A DNA stretch of 64,000 bases from Plectrocnemia conspersa (GCA_009617715.1 VTFK01000149.1:1240001-1304000); one strand, 5' to 3'; shown: positions 1-14,000, counted from the first letter of the stretch. The notes: generated from the letters alone by a model not told the origin. Numbers and translations are program-made.

Positions 1-378
1 TTTAAACCCAATTGAGCTTCTGTGGGATAACCTGGATCGGAACATTCTTCAACATTACTAAACCCCCAAAAGCATTTGTAGGAATGTCTAAAGAACGAGC
101 GGATTAACATATCAACCAATACGTTAATAAATTTAGTTTATAGGATGCCAAGAATAGTAGCTGTATTACATAAAAAAAGGTTTATTTGTCGATGAAAAGA
201 CAGTTTGGTCGTTTCTTAGAGTTAATTTTTAAATACGTTCTTTAAATTTGTAATTTTGAGTTTTAATGAAAAATATGTTTTACCTCTTACATAATACAGT
301 TTTTATTTATTTATTTAAGTCGTATTAAAAGAATCATCAAAAAAATAGCTTGGTCTTAAACTTTTGACCGGCAGTGTA
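1..378 (+). mobile_element. Tc1-type DNA transposon, 3' remnant cut by the window edge
   Basis: The first ~110 bases read, with stops and frame breaks, like the end of a Tc1 transposase: the PNPIE-like motif appears as LNPIELLWDNLDRN. The block ends at about 360-378 in a typical Tc1 terminal repeat (cttttgaccggcagtgta). The 5' part lies outside the window. No intact transposase remains, so it is a dead copy. Confidence 0.75.
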
Positions 379-801
379 CTCATAATCATATTTCAAAAAT
401 ATTTTTCAATCAAGAACTTAGTATCTAAATGAATTAGCATATGTATCATAAGGTATTTTCCATTAGTGACGTTGGCCTTAATCCATCCAGTGCTGAAAAC
501 CATTCTTTTAACTTTTTAATTTCAATTTTTTGCACAACTATTGAATTATACATTGATTTTAATTTATTGAGTAATCCGTTGGAATAAATAAATATATAAT
601 TATGACTCCATATAATGTTAAGAATGTTTTATTAGAATAGAACTCGTACAAAACCTTGTATAATTGTAATATGTACATAAGTAACAAAATATTATTTTAA
701 TAGTACACATAAAAAATGAAATGATAATTTACAGATGAAATGAAAATTTTCTTATATGTATATCATATTTTTAAGCACCATAGATATATATAAAAAATAT
801 A
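379..801. other. AT-rich Spindly 3' flank
   Basis: No reading frame of interest. On the minus strand an AATAAA signal (plus-strand tttatt at about 628-633) lies some 170 bases past the Spindly stop codon and is a plausible polyadenylation signal. Nothing else recognised. Confidence 0.5.
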
Positions 802-3675
802 CTATTGGAATGTAGTTTTCTTAGCAACCTTTTTCTTATCAGTTCCCGTAACCAATATTCCAGGTTTAGCATTTGAATCCTTCAATATGCTGTCTTCCAT
901 GATCTTAATACCCGGAATAATATTTTCTTTTCCATCATAAGTAACTGAAATATCTTTTGGGCTTTTCGTGTTCTCTTCGTAGCTGGGAGATTTTTCATTA
1001 AAAAATTTAAAATCTTGTTTAATTTGCATGTCAGTTCTAGATTGATTAACGTTTTCTCTCAATTGCATTTTAGTCTCCAGCTCTGAAACCGTAGCGTTCG
1101 CTTCAATGGCTTTAGTACGCCACGTAACGAGTTGTCTCTGAATATCTCTCAACTTTTGTTCTTTGAATAGATTGTCGACACTGCTAGCTGCAAACTCGTT
1201 ACTTAGGCGATGATTTTCTTCCCTAAAAGATCAAACTAATTAGTTATCTAAGAAGAAGAATAAATTAAAAGCAATATTACATACTTATAATAATCAAGAA
1301 CTCCAGCCACCCACTGAGTGCCGTCCGAAGATGTGGGATCCAAGTTTTTCTCATACCAACGGGCAATTTCCCTTTGCAATTGATCGTTTTGCTTTTCCAA
1401 GTCGGTGATTCTTCGCTCAAATGCTCCTAATAATGTAACCAGAACAGATGTTGATTTTGAAATTAAAAATACAAGAGATATGTATTTTAAAAATATTACT
1501 ATTGAGAACAGCATCATGGTGATTAGCTTGGCCAGCGTATTCTTCCCAAAGTGTTTTCTTTTCACAGAGTAGTGAATCAATCTCGGCTTGTTTGCTTTTC
1601 AATTCCCTTTTTAACTGAAATTTAATTAATAATATATATTTATTTATTTATTATACGTCTTCCATTGTATTATGATAGGCATTAGACCAATTAATCAACA
1701 ACTACCGAGACACTACTTTGAAATCAAAGCATGTAAAAACTGAAATTAACAGCTTAACGCCCTTTTCTGCATTTTGTTAACAATTTCAAATGGTACAGAT
1801 AAGCTGGCGAAAGTGAAACCAATTCTCGATTACTTTTTATGCAAATTCAATAATGTTTCAAAGCCAAATTAAAACATTTTCCTGGATGATGGAGTGATTC
1901 CATGATTAGGTACTTATTTTTTCAGCCCTATTTAGAATTCACGTCAAAAGCAATAAAATCGTGCTGTCACAATGGAAAGAAACAAACGATTTATAACAAG
2001 TGAGAATCAATCGAATTTTGACCAATAGAAGAGTGCAAAAAACAATTATCCCTTCACAGAAGTCAAAAATCCACGTCAAAAGCAATAAAATCGTGTCGGC
2101 GCCGTCGCAGTGATACGATGATAGATACGATTTTGTTGCTTTTGACGTGGATTTTTGACTTCTGAGAAGTGATAATTGTTTTTGTGCCCTCCTTTTAACC
2201 AAAATTCAGTTTGAATACACTTTGACCAATACTCTCATATAATAAGGTAAGGACATCATCAGCTATCATATTTTTAAAACAGTGTGATATCGAAGTGCAG
2301 ACAAACTACGGAGCAATATGCGAAATGCGACGTCTGTCTGTACTTCTTCTCTTGCTTATTTTCCCCTGAGATGAGTTGGTTTAGTTTGTATTTTGGACCC
2401 GACCTAATCAACGTTATAAAACTAAAAATAATTTAAAAACTTAAGGTTAACTTGGGTTTGGTTAATTTGTGTGGTTAATAATAAAAAAAATTTACATGCC
2501 CAAAAATTTGAAGTAAAATATATTCTATTTTTTATATGAAATTATGTAGAAGTAGTATATTACTACCTCTCATTGACTCATGCACAAGTCCACTAAACAG
2601 AGTTCTTTCAAGACTCGTATACGAGTTCACGGCGAACGTTAAGCTGTTAAGATATGAAAAAGCCATTGCTTACAGATAAAAAGGACAAGTTATTTTTTAG
2701 CAACTGATTATTAATACAAACCTGATAAACCATTTCCTTCATTTGAGAAAGACTCTTCAACATTTCTTGTCGTTTATCATCAACTTCAGCAAATATAGAA
2801 TTACCTTTAACAGCTAAAATTATATAAAAACATGTTTATTATTAAGAATCATATTCACATACCTCAATAATAACGATAATAACATACCACAAAACAAACA
2901 GTATATAAATAATATAAATCGAGTTGAACAATATTTTTCAATACAATAGGTAAGTAACTGAGATTATAAACTTACCGTGTACATTAGCAGAATTCTTCAT
3001 ATGTTGCAATTCTCCGTTAGCTAAACACAAATCTTCTTGTGTAGAATGCAACATTTCAGTAATAGACAATATCTCATTCTTTTTACTATCTAAATTACAT
3101 TTCAAGCTTTCGATATGTTCCTCCATTGTATTAACCCGATTCTTTAACATGTCAATCAAATTTTCATTCTCGATCAACTCTTTTTTTTGCTCGTTCAGCA
3201 TATTTTTAAAAAACACATTCTCTTCGTCGTACCGTTTCAACTCATCGTTCAATTTAGACATATCTATCTGTGTGACGCTCTTTTCGTCCGAAGTGTTTTG
3301 CATTTGTTCTAACATCTTGACTTTGCTTTGTAAGGATTCGATTGTGTTGGTGAAACTTTCCGATTCCTTCCATTTCTCCATACGCATAACCTCCATTTCT
3401 TCGTGCAGCATGTGAACCTTTTGGCTATAATCGTGTTTTAGTTTAGCTTCGTTTTTCTGACAAACGTCAATCTCGGATGCTAAATGATCCTTCAGGTCCA
3501 TATTGAATTGACTATTCTTCCTGGAGTCATAAAGTTCCTGCTGTACGACTTCATACTGTTTCCCTAAAGAATCGAATTGTTTTTTTAATAACATATACTT
3601 CTCGGAAAGTTCTTCCGGCGAAAGGGAATGAATTGTTAGATTGTCCAACTTTTCCATTGTTGTTGAATAGTTCAT
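802..3675 (-). CDS. Spindly: Protein Spindly, kinetochore dynein/dynactin adaptor
   Basis: Family role: a coiled-coil adaptor that brings dynein-dynactin to mitotic kinetochores downstream of the RZZ complex. Five exons join in phase with GT-AG borders: 3675-2976, 2813-2722, 1614-1500, 1426-1285 and 1222-802, giving 489 residues (human is about 605). Residues 1-233 are heptad-rich coiled coil. Exon 2 carries the diagnostic Spindly motif, read as GNSIFAEVDDKR at about residues 237-248, almost identical to the vertebrate dynactin-binding motif. A second coiled coil follows. The C-terminus is KKTTFQ, so the farnesylated CaaX box of human Spindly is absent. I see no clear AAxxG-type CC1 box near the N-terminus. 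Intron 2 (1.1 kb) holds a palindromic MITE. The start is the first ATG of the long frame; an upstream exon cannot be excluded. Confidence 0.88.
2005..2225. mobile_element. Palindromic MITE inside Spindly intron 2
   Basis: Two long inverted arms: caattatcccttcacagaag from 2043 onward pairs with the mirror sequence that ends in gataattg at 2178. The arms flank a short GC-rich centre containing ggcgccgtcgcag. Weaker pairing continues outward to about 2005 and 2225. A related partial copy is at 59395-59560, and the motif acgtcaaaagcaataaaatc also occurs alone near 1943. No coding capacity, so non-autonomous. Confidence 0.7.
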
Positions 3676-4334
3676 TTTCTAAAAAAATACGACAAACTAT
3701 TGTAAAAAAAAGGGTAAAATTACAGTGTATTAATCGTTAAAATATTTTAACGATTTAAAGTTTTAAAAATACATTTATTTACCGAAAATTGTGGGACAAA
3801 CTTCGACGCTACATTCAATGACAGCAACGGTCGCAACGTTTGAATATGTTTTTTAATGTTGGACTCAAAACATTTTTTTTCGAGCATCTACGAAAATTAT
3901 AATAAAATATTTGCTTTTAATTTAATTTCATTTTGGTTTTTTAATAATTTGATCTATCACATTTAATATTAAAAAGGTACTTGTTAAGAATGTTGGCGCC
4001 ACTCTCAGAAAAAATGGTTATAAACTTTCTGCTGCGTTTGGTGCTAACGGTTACAAAAGCAGCCAACAGCGTTTTGCTACATTTTTTTATTTTTATTAAG
4101 TCTTCCGTTGTAACCTGACAGGCGTAAACCCAATACGTTACATATAAACCTGTACCAACTGAATCAGTCAATCAGATATAATGAATACATACAAGTAAGT
4201 ATTAATCACTAGACTGAAAGTCTGGGAATCGATTACATCAACATTTTAATAATCATAAATTATTATATGTATTACAATTTATAATAGATGTCACTGCAGC
4301 TGTGGCCGGTTTTTTAATAGAAGCGCATTTTTTA

Positions 4335-4415
4335 TTATATATAAAAATTCAAGTGTCGCTGCCGGGGCTCGAAACGGCAAGCTCAGAGTTACGGACTACA
4401 ATATTCTGTCATATA
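4335..4415 (-). repeat. Possible tRNA-derived SINE or tRNA pseudogene fragment
   Basis: Read on the minus strand, the stretch contains a T-arm-like GCCG-TTTCGAGC-CCCGGC with a loose B-box match, followed by an acceptor-like tail. No matching 5' acceptor strand or A box is found upstream, so it is not an intact tRNA gene. The call rests on this one motif. Confidence 0.25.
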
Positions 4416-5094
4416 TATGATTACAAATTTAAAGCCTAATTTTTTATCGCCGTTCGCGTGTGTATTCCCCAAACACCAGTTAAAAATCTCAATTAATCGT
4501 TCATTAGCGTTGTCATGTGTTATTCAGTGTTACTTGGTGTATTTGCAATCCTATAAATATTATAAATTTAAAGTATTTGCTTCCATATAAAATTTAATCA
4601 GATAATCTTGAAGCCTGTTATAATCGACTTTTGGGGAATAAGCACGGACACGGTTTCTGAGCGTGGCACCAACATTCTTCACAAGTACCTAAAAAAAAAT
4701 ATTTTATTTAATTTTGTTTTAATTAATAAATTTCACAAATACCCAATTTTCTAAATAAATTTACTTAAACTAAACTAAATCTGATAACAATATTATTTTA
4801 ATAATAATTGATTTAAGGTACAAGGTTAGCACAGATACAATGAAAATATATTTTATATAAATGCATATATCTTGAAATTAATAGTCGTCGATAATAAATT
4901 AAGCAATATTCAAATATGTTTGCGTTCCATATATATAAAAATGTTTTAAGTATTCACATTTAAACTATTCTATACATTTCTATAAGAATCAACGAAAATT
5001 ATAATCACCATCTTTTAGCGAGTATATAGTAATGGAATTCAATGAGACACGGGTTTGCTGCGAATATTTATTTGCTGGTTATTGATAAAGGTGT

Positions 5095-5400
5095 CCCAAA
5101 ATTAACGAATGAAATTAAATTCAACGAACTCTCTTTGCTATGCATGGTCATTAGGCTTCAGTTGTTGTGCTAATTGAATTTTGAAAGCATGGACATGGAT
5201 CTTCTGTGAGTATACGCTGTAAAGAACTTCTTGAAATTTGCAATTCTTGCCCAATCTCACGCACTGCTTCGATATAGACATTTGAACAGTTGGTTATTGG
5301 ACCCCCAGTGAGTTTAGCGTCTCCAACTGATCCAGCATCTCTGAATTTTTCGCACGCACCAATACACTTCACTGTCGCTTTGTCTTGGTGCTGCCAGTGC
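5095..5400 (-). mobile_element. Internally deleted IS630/Tc1-mariner-like transposon (DUF4817-type)
   Basis: The minus strand at 5372-5151 reads as the N-terminal part of the insect DUF4817-type transposase: a GSVGDA segment, then IEAVREIGQELQISRSSLQ (helix-turn-helix), then a broken version of the KIQL-x-QQLKPxDH segment. The catalytic DDE half is missing. The next bases resemble an element end (ccaaaattaacgaatgaaat). A sister copy with the same structure is at 27437-27835. Confidence 0.65.
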
Positions 5401-5841
5401 AGCTTAAATTTTACATACTGTACTCCGTTTGTTAAATTCTAACAAGTACATTTAGTAAAATAGCGGTACACAAATATATACCTTATACTACCAATGATAT
5501 TATCGCGTTTGTAAAACAAAATAATTTTGATTCTATAAAGTTACGTACGCTGGTAGGGGGGAACTGGCATAGTGTAAACCTTGTGACATAGAGAGGAGTT
5601 AAAATTTTACAAAAAAAATGTGACTTAATTTATGGTAGCAGCCAAAGAAAATATTGATAATTAATATGCCTGCAATAAATATATGTTATTTTATTTTAAA
5701 ACAATGTTAAAAATTTCTGTTACTTTCTATTACGGATACATTTTAATAATTTTATATTTGTATTTTGGGATTCTAAAAATTAAATATCTTGATTGGTCTT
5801 GGACAAAAATAATCGTTTTAAGACACATGTTTTAAATCATA

Positions 5842-7137
5842 ATGTTTTTGCCATTTGCTAGAACTGTCAAACTTACAGTAAATCGCTCTTTCATCTTATC
5901 AACCAAGCTTCCGGTGAGTATATAGTAATTATATTAAATTTACCATTTAAATAATCACACATGTACAACAATATATAAAAAATAATTCTAGAGGTTATGA
6001 GTAAATTATCCATAAAAAATAAAGTTAATTTTTTTACTTCTAGATTAACGGAATAATCATAAATAAATATAGAAACATGTCTTCTAATGTAAAATTACTT
6101 ACACAAAAAGAGGCTATAGAAGTTGATGAGGAATTGTTCAATGAATACAAATATAGCGTCGATCAGTTGATGGAATTAGCCGGTTTGAGTTGTGCGATTG
6201 CAATTGCTAAATCATACGATTCAAAAGAGTAAGCACTGAATATTGCATAGCTATGAAATTTGATATATTTATATGTCATTACTTTTTCTAGATTTAATAA
6301 AGTTTTAATTATTTGTGGACCTGGTAATAACGGTGGTGATGGTTTGGTAGCCGCTAGACATTTATCCATGATGGGATTCTCTGTTGAAATACACTATCCG
6401 AAGAGAACATCCAAACCATTATTTCAAAATTTAACTCATCAATGTGTTAAATATGGAATTAATTTTATCGAACAGTGTCCAACGGCTGAAGAAATGGATT
6501 CTAAGTATAAAATTGTTGTTGATGCACTATTTGGGTTCAGTTTCAAACCACCGGTTAGATCGGAGATGATGCCTCTGATGATGGCATTAGCAAACACAAA
6601 ATCAAAGCTTTGCAGGTAATTTGTATATATCATTGATTTGTTATTACTTTTAAGTATAAAAATAAAAAAAAATATATGTATTTGTTATGAAAATTACATT
6701 ACAAGTCCGATTATTTCTTTTATAATACTAACATAAATAATCATTTAAGTGTTAAATAATATTTACAATCTATTGATATTTTATTTAGCGATAATTATAG
6801 CGTATTTTTTTTATTGTATTGTAACATTGGAGATTTTAACAGATCAACGGCAATATATGATTTTAATATTAAAATTTGTATTATTATTGTTTTTAGTGTT
6901 GATATACCTTCCGGTTGGGATGTTAATAGTGGACCACCAAATTCTGGACCTGTGTTATCACCAGACATGCTTATATCTCTCAGCGCTCCTAAAAATTGTG
7001 CTAAATACTTTACTGGAAAATGGCATTACCTTGGTGGTCGATTTATACCACCAGCAATGATTGAAAAGTATAGTTTACAACTTCCGGAATACCCGGGAAC
7101 TGAACAAGTGGTTCTAATAAAACATAATAATAATTAA
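5842..7137 (+). CDS. Naxe: NAD(P)H-hydrate epimerase (NAD(P)HX repair)
   Basis: Interconverts the R and S forms of hydrated NADH/NADPH so that the ATP-dependent dehydratase can restore the cofactor (family knowledge). Four exons in phase: 5842-5913, 6044-6228, 6292-6615 and 6897-7137, giving 273 residues (human NAXE is 288). Motifs in order: [13 protein letters not shown], the nucleotide-binding loop [18 protein letters not shown], and [13 protein letters not shown]. Exon 1 starts [17 protein letters not shown], an arginine-containing, acid-free stretch that suits a mitochondrial presequence. A second ATG at 6077 (MSSNVK) would give a cytosolic form starting just before the conserved domain. 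AATAAA signals follow at 7174 and 7190. Convergent with Sec8. Confidence 0.95.
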
Positions 7138-8026
7138 ATGTATCAAATGTTTTTTATATAATTGTTATTTGAAAATAAAAATAATAAAAAATAAACACTA
7201 CTTAAGGTATTTTAAATGAAATGTTAGATTTTCTTTCTAATAAACTATAGATTTATTTTCATAACTATTACAAGGCGATATAAATACTTGTACGTGATAT
7301 AAACATGCACGTCTTTGGTACTAGTACAGTGAATATTATTGAATTGTTTAAAATATTATTCATACACAAACACGTACTAAAAGTCTATGTATAATACTAA
7401 TACATTTATAAAGCACCTTTATATTATATCAACGTAAAACATACATACACATCGTCCTTAGTATGCTAGATATTTTTTATTTATAGTTAAAATAGTTATA
7501 TACGTAGCGGATGTAGGCAATAAATTACTCAGTCTATGTAAAATTATTAAAGCTCAATATTTATTGAGTTCTTTCATTCGGTTCAACAATACAAATATCA
7601 TTATGAAGAATACATTTTTTTCGCTATGTTATATACATTTATTAACAATTGTATTTATGATATGAATATCAACATTATCGTATAAATTGACAACATTTTA
7701 TATAGAGTAATAGTATTAAATAATTGTGCTGTATTACCAACTGAAATAAAATATCTAATCGTTATTTTAAAGCTGTTAATTGAAGCAATTTTTTTTTATA
7801 TCGCGCTGCTTCCATTCATTTAATTACAATTATATATTTGATCAAATAGAAAATAAATTAATATGCGCACATTATTATTAATAAATAAAGCAATCAATAT
7901 AGTTTAAAAAAACATATGCCTAGTATCAAATTACATATTAAATTTAAACGATTACATAAATTGTTTATCATGCGAGTATCACTAAATATGTCGTTGTCTC
8001 GTGTATGACTTATCAGAGTAAAATAA
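7138..8026. other. Naxe-Sec8 convergent 3' region
   Basis: AT-rich sequence with both 3' ends. It has no supported frame, repeat or RNA gene. Polyadenylation-type AATAAA hexamers occur on both strands. Confidence 0.5.
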
Positions 8027-11000
8027 TTAAACGGTCACACCGACATGACCCAGAATATTTGATAACTTATTTAAATTAGCCTTTAGCACAAAATCAGGTT
8101 GGTTCGTGGTCTTAGCTATGACTTGAAAGGCGTTCATGTATTCTAATTCAGAGAATATAGCACCTTTTTCTGAAACCATGGTTAAAATTTCCTAAAAAGA
8201 AAGATTTAGTTATTCAATATATTTTAATTAGGAGTACATGATATGAAATAATTAAACCTCAGGAGTCATGGTGAGCATTTGGAGATACAAAGCTGCTTTA
8301 TGCAGACCGTCGGGAGAAATCTGTGCGGCTGTTAAGCAATGTCGAAGAGGTTCTAATTGTGCTGCCACACTTCCCACCGAACATGAACCTCCAACTCTCC
8401 AACTTCCGACTATTACAGCAGACATCATTTCTCCAAGACCTTCCATTATATACTATATTAAAAATATTAGATTTAAATTTCAGTTTAATTTATGGAGTGT
8501 CATAAATCATACTGGTACATACATTTAATCTTCGATGATTGAGCACAGGTGCTACGTGTTCAGAAAACGAGTGAAGTGTACGAGCGAGTGATGTAGCAGG
8601 AGATTCAGGTACTATATGGGTTGAAGATGTAATCGATGGAGCATTGGCAGTCAAACCTAAAGAACTACCTAGTTTACCGAGATAGTGAAAGCATTGCATT
8701 CGAACCTAAAAAAAATAAAAAGAATAATTAACATGTATCAATACCGTAATGTCTTTTTTATAGAACGTTCTACTGCTAATATTTTTATGTATGTTCTCTA
8801 ATTTTCTGAATTATTTATTTATCCCATTAGTCTAAGAAAATGTATAAAAGATATGACATGTTCACATCATCTAACTCAACTCCGACTCACACACTCGACT
8901 AAACCCGATTCCCCCAGCTCGACCCAATTCCGACCACAACCACAAAAAATTAGAGATCAGAGAGACTTAACGCAATTACAACTTCACCACTGCTAGGACT
9001 CGACCACTATACATCAACCCCAATTGCCTGCTAATTTTAGATCAATCTCATTCGAAATCGCCGCCCGATACTGGCACCTGCATTTTATCTGTATATCCTC
9101 AAAATTTAATCTATTTTTTAAGGGACGATTCTAGTTGATTTTCTCAGGATAAGTTTTATCTCATAATGCCATAAGCGAAGTATCCAAAACACTTTATTCA
9201 AAGAGTCATAAGCTTTTATATTGCATGAACAGTTGGTCCTAATTCAATAAAAATATATTATTTACAAACCTCCAAATGTAATAAAAGTAAGCAATTATCT
9301 GAAATTTCTTCAAAAACAGACGCCGTATGAGCAAGTTCGGCCATTAGAGCATCAAACGATCCTGAATTCTTCATCTTATTACTTCCAGGAGAAGATGTAA
9401 CACCGTTTATCTTTGAGTCATTTGAAACGTGAACTTTATTATTAGTTCTCCAGCTGTTCAATTTGACAAATAACCATTCCTACATTAAAAAAAAATATTA
9501 TATTAAAAACCATAAGAACATATAACATATTGAAGCAAAAATAGTATACCATAGTCTCGCACATAATCGCTATATCTCTGAGAGTCGGTATGCTAGAAAT
9601 TATTTCTTTTTCGGAGACAGAACCATCTCCGAGACTTGATCCCAAAATTTCAGCTTCTCTTTCAAAGCTTTTCTGTATATCCTAAAACAATCATTGATAC
9701 ATATGACATCATAATACAATAATGAGAATATAGCTAATAAAATTACTTCTATATCTATGTCCGTTTCTTTCTTCCCCTTCACCGGAGGATTCTTCAATAA
9801 AGTCCAATTTGGTAACGATCTATGTATTACAATAAATGTGTTTGTTAACAATCATAAACTTTGAATTTATATAAAATTTAAAATGTGTACTTTAAGAATC
9901 TAGTTATATCAATGTCAGTTCGCCATGCATGACTACGCTCTAGGCGCAAGGTAAGTAGCTCTACGCTTTGCGGCCGTAGCTAAGGCACCCAGTGCAGGAG
10001 CTATTGCAGAACGTGCAGCACGAGCGCCAAGATCGCCGAGTCTAACCCAACCTGCCAACGCATGAGCGCAAGCTTCCCATGATTGTACGCCGCACTGTAA
10101 ATATATGTATATATTATTTTGTATGCAGATGACATAGACATTATATAAAAAAAATGTGAGCATGATATTTACTTTAAAAAGAGATTTATTTTTGGTCGAT
10201 GTCAAAGGTATTATTGTCAATTCTCTCCAAGCTCCTGGTTCTGAACAAAATTCGGTTATCTGTTCGAGTAGCTGAGCGGCAGCTCTTTCTCCCTGCGCTC
10301 CTCGTATCAGTTCGCCCAAGTACACTCGTAAAGAGCATTCAGGCAATCTAAAAAATCAACATTTATAAGAAACACGCTTCATACATATAAATAATAAATC
10401 CATCATACCCTGTGTTCTTTTCGATTTCTTCCATAAAGTCATTTAGCAAATGATATATATGCGTTAAATGTTCAGGAGCTGGAGTGCAGACAAGCTTATA
10501 ACCGGCGGCTGCAGCTCCATCAGTTCTTTCGACTGTCGGACTGGTAGTTTCAACAGCCGATCCAGAGAATTTAAACAAACGGACTTTTTTCTTACTGCAA
10601 CATTAATTTTATATTTATTTACGTTGAAAATACGTAAAAAATAAATAATCAATGATGGAACCTTTGTTGCTTCTTTTTCACAAAAAATGAATTAATGTCA
10701 GCATTTATCGGTTGCTCAGGATAAACCAATCGCTGAGTACCAGCTTTTAAACTTTGTATATCCAAATAATCAGTCAAGAGAAGTTGAAGCTGAAATAAAT
10801 AATATAATAATGGTATATGTATACAGCTTTATAGGTCACCTTAATGAATGTAATACATATTTTTATTATTTAGTAAGCCCTTCTTTGTCATTATACTCTC
10901 AACATATCTACATATTTTTGAGATTTTAGTTGTTGGAATCCGATGATCACATTTTACATGATAAATACATTAGATCAGAACTAAAGTTGATGTGAAGAGG

Positions 11001-14000
11001 GAAGCAGCTGTTTTTTTCAATCTTTTAAATATCTACTTGGTACAGGTTTAGATGAACTATTTTGTGTCCTAAGTCGAGGATATCAAGTGGAAATTATTAT
11101 TGGAAGTGAATTCCAAACAGGTGTGAATGATATTTGCAATTTATGCACTATATATGGTCTGACTGTGGAGGTTTCTTTGCTCAACCACTCGACTGACAGC
11201 CAATTACGAAGATTTAGTAGTGTAATTGAATTTGTTTATTTCTGTCGTCCTTATTAGAATATTTGTGTAACCGTCTTGAGTATGAAAAATTACAGATTTG
11301 GTAATCTCCCACCTGTCATTTCATTCAATTTGCTGCATCTGTCAATGTAAACAAAAGGCCTCAAATAGATGTTAGTAATGCTTTTAGCTAATCCATCAGA
11401 TCTCCAATTAAGTAGATAAGGTACTCGTCATCATTAGAATGACACTTGTCGACGGGTCATAAAAAACTCATGGCATTTTGGCAAAAGGAGCAATTGAAAT
11501 TATAATTTTTTTCAACCATTTAAACTATTAAGATTTGTAAAACAAATTGTATGCCTATATTTCAAATGTTGTGGCTTAGAAGTAATTAATTATCATCAGG
11601 CACGGCACAGAAGAGACCATAGAGTATCTCGCTATTATTACTAAAGTTGTATAAACATAAAAATATAAAATGAAACAACATACCACAGCTTGCACACGAC
11701 TCCAATAATTATGCATTGTATAAACATTCAATCCATGAATATTATACTTTTTTATAATGTGCTTCCAAATGTCCAACAACATTTCATGTCTTTCGGCGAT
11801 AATACGCCATTGATTTAGCAAAAGACCAATTAGTTCAACCAGAGGCTGTGCAGATTGTGCCTCTTGATCGCTCTTTTTTGATATTTCAGATTCAGTAGAG
11901 ATTGCATCGGCATTAGGATGATTATTCACAAGTGGTAGTTGAGTATATCCATAATCCAAAACATGCTGAGATGTCCTCGATATAACATTCAACAGCTCGG
12001 TTTGCATGTGTACTTTTATGCTCTGTAAACAAATACAATTGTAAATTGATATACGATACGATATTTTCTACAATATTCATTGACAATACCTCTGAACATT
12101 CACGAACGTTTTTTATAACAGCCACAGCTTCGACGAGGATAAACAGATTAATTTTAAGGGTTTTATTATCATCTGTCAGATCGATCTCAAACTGAGGTGT
12201 AATATCAAACATGCCATCTTCGGATTGCACACTAATAAGTCTCGGCAATTCTATACAATTATAAAAGAGAGTATCAAATATGTACTACATAAATATATAA
12301 TAAATGTTTAAAATTATTACCAGGTCTTCTTGCACTACCCTGACGTTTTAAACTAATATCATCAGTGTTTATTTGATACAGTGCTAAATTAACTTGACCG
12401 AGTATTCGATCGTATAAGCCTTGTCTTTTAATCTAAATTTTTTGAATTAATATTAAAAAAAATCATTTTGATTTAATAGGTTGTTTGTAATACATCAAAA
12501 CATACTTCTAAATCTTCTCTTAAATGCATCAAAGCCTCCACTTTGCAGAGGTCCGTTTGAGCAGTGACAAGAGCGCCTTGTAATACAACAGCTGCATTTA
12601 AATAATGCTTCTTCAATAAATGAGTGCTCATTTCAGCTCCGACGCCAGTTAACTGCTCACTAAATAGAAAATGTTTAATTATTTATTTATTTATATTGTG
12701 CGTATGTTGTATTTCATTTTTAACCTACATTTGGTTCAATAAAATTAGTACATGTCGATGCTGTGCTGTTTCGCTGCATAATCTACGTAAATCTGCACGT
12801 CGCCAACGGAGCAATTGTTTACATCCAGCTAATCTAGCTCGAACGCCATGTATGCGTGCTCGGCAGGCTCCTACAACTCCGCATACGCTTCCAAATATCT
12901 GAAAATTGTTTAAATACATGAAATGTCATATCTTGAGATAGCTTTAATTAAATTACTGGTAGTGGAACTGCATATTTTATCTCCATAACAAAAAGTATAA
13001 AAAATAAGTTCAATTAATAGAATTGCACAACTATCCTTTATGGAATATTGCATTTATTAAGAAAATGAAAAATGTGTATGAGACAAAAAATCAGAACACT
13101 TAAACAGAGTATCAAGGTAAAATTTGCATTTTTCAATAAAAAAACAATTTAATATTAATTTTTGATTAACAAGTCTAAAGGGTTAAGTGCTGAATGTAAA
13201 CGTGGATTTTGCTTGGTGAATGTTATCAATAATAAAGCACGTAATAAATTAGAGATAAAACATTTCGACAATTTACTAAAAAGTAAGTTGTATATATTAT
13301 TAGAAAAAACGGATTCATTTGGATGAAGTATATAATGAAAACATAAAATTATAAAGGCAAATTGAATATTTATAGTAATTATATCAATGAATACTTGATC
13401 AACTTGTGTGAAAAAAATAGGTTTTGTTTTTAACATAAAACGTAAAATCTACAATTTTTTAATACTAATATAAACCAATGTTCAATTTTTATGTTAATAA
13501 AAATATAATATTTTATCATATCTTAAATCAGTCATTTTTATATATACATACTTAACAATATGAATAATATTAATTACCATCTTCTATAAATATATTTTAT
13601 AATTTTAAATTTATTTATAAAATATAAAAATAATAAAATTTAAAAAATCGTTTTAATGTGAAAATTATGGTGTTCATTCGGCGGTTTGGTCTGCTCTTTT
13701 GATTTTCTGGACAGAGACCATATTGTCTTGGTTGCGATTTCATGTACCACGTCAAACAAAAATAAAGCAAAATTACAGATACGAGATAAGGGGTGACTCA
13801 TTGATGGAAACTTCGATTAGTCATAATTTCATTATAAGTATCAAGCTCTAAGTATAAACATATTTTCTTTATGGGTATTCAAAGTATAATAATCTACATA
13901 GCACATAAATTATTCAAAGAAAAAGTATAAAGCAATTATTTAAATATTTATCCAGCAAATTAATAAATAACTATTAAATAAAATGTATCAATCTACCCAA

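Larger units (their letters stand above)
3676..5841. other. Spindly-Naxe divergent intergenic region
   Basis: AT-rich interval that must hold both 5' regions. It contains a tRNA-like fragment near 4335-4415 and an IS630-like element relic at 5095-5400. A 76-codon minus-strand frame at 3941-4171 has no recognisable motif and is probably chance. No TATA or initiator could be assigned with confidence to either gene. Confidence 0.5.

Noticed and set aside
3149..3415. 88-codon plus-strand frame across Spindly exon 1
   Set aside because: Ser/Phe/Ile-rich antisense shadow of the coiled-coil exon.
9933..10094. Sec8 ending early at the TAG at 9933
   Set aside because: The next 40 bases in the +1 frame encode the conserved ITRFLK segment that splices in phase to SLPNW, so the gene continues and the stop reflects an extra base.
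13155..13436. 93-codon minus-strand frame in Sec8 intron 2
   Set aside because: Very AT-biased and hydrophobic, without a motif. Sec8 is continuous across the intron without it.
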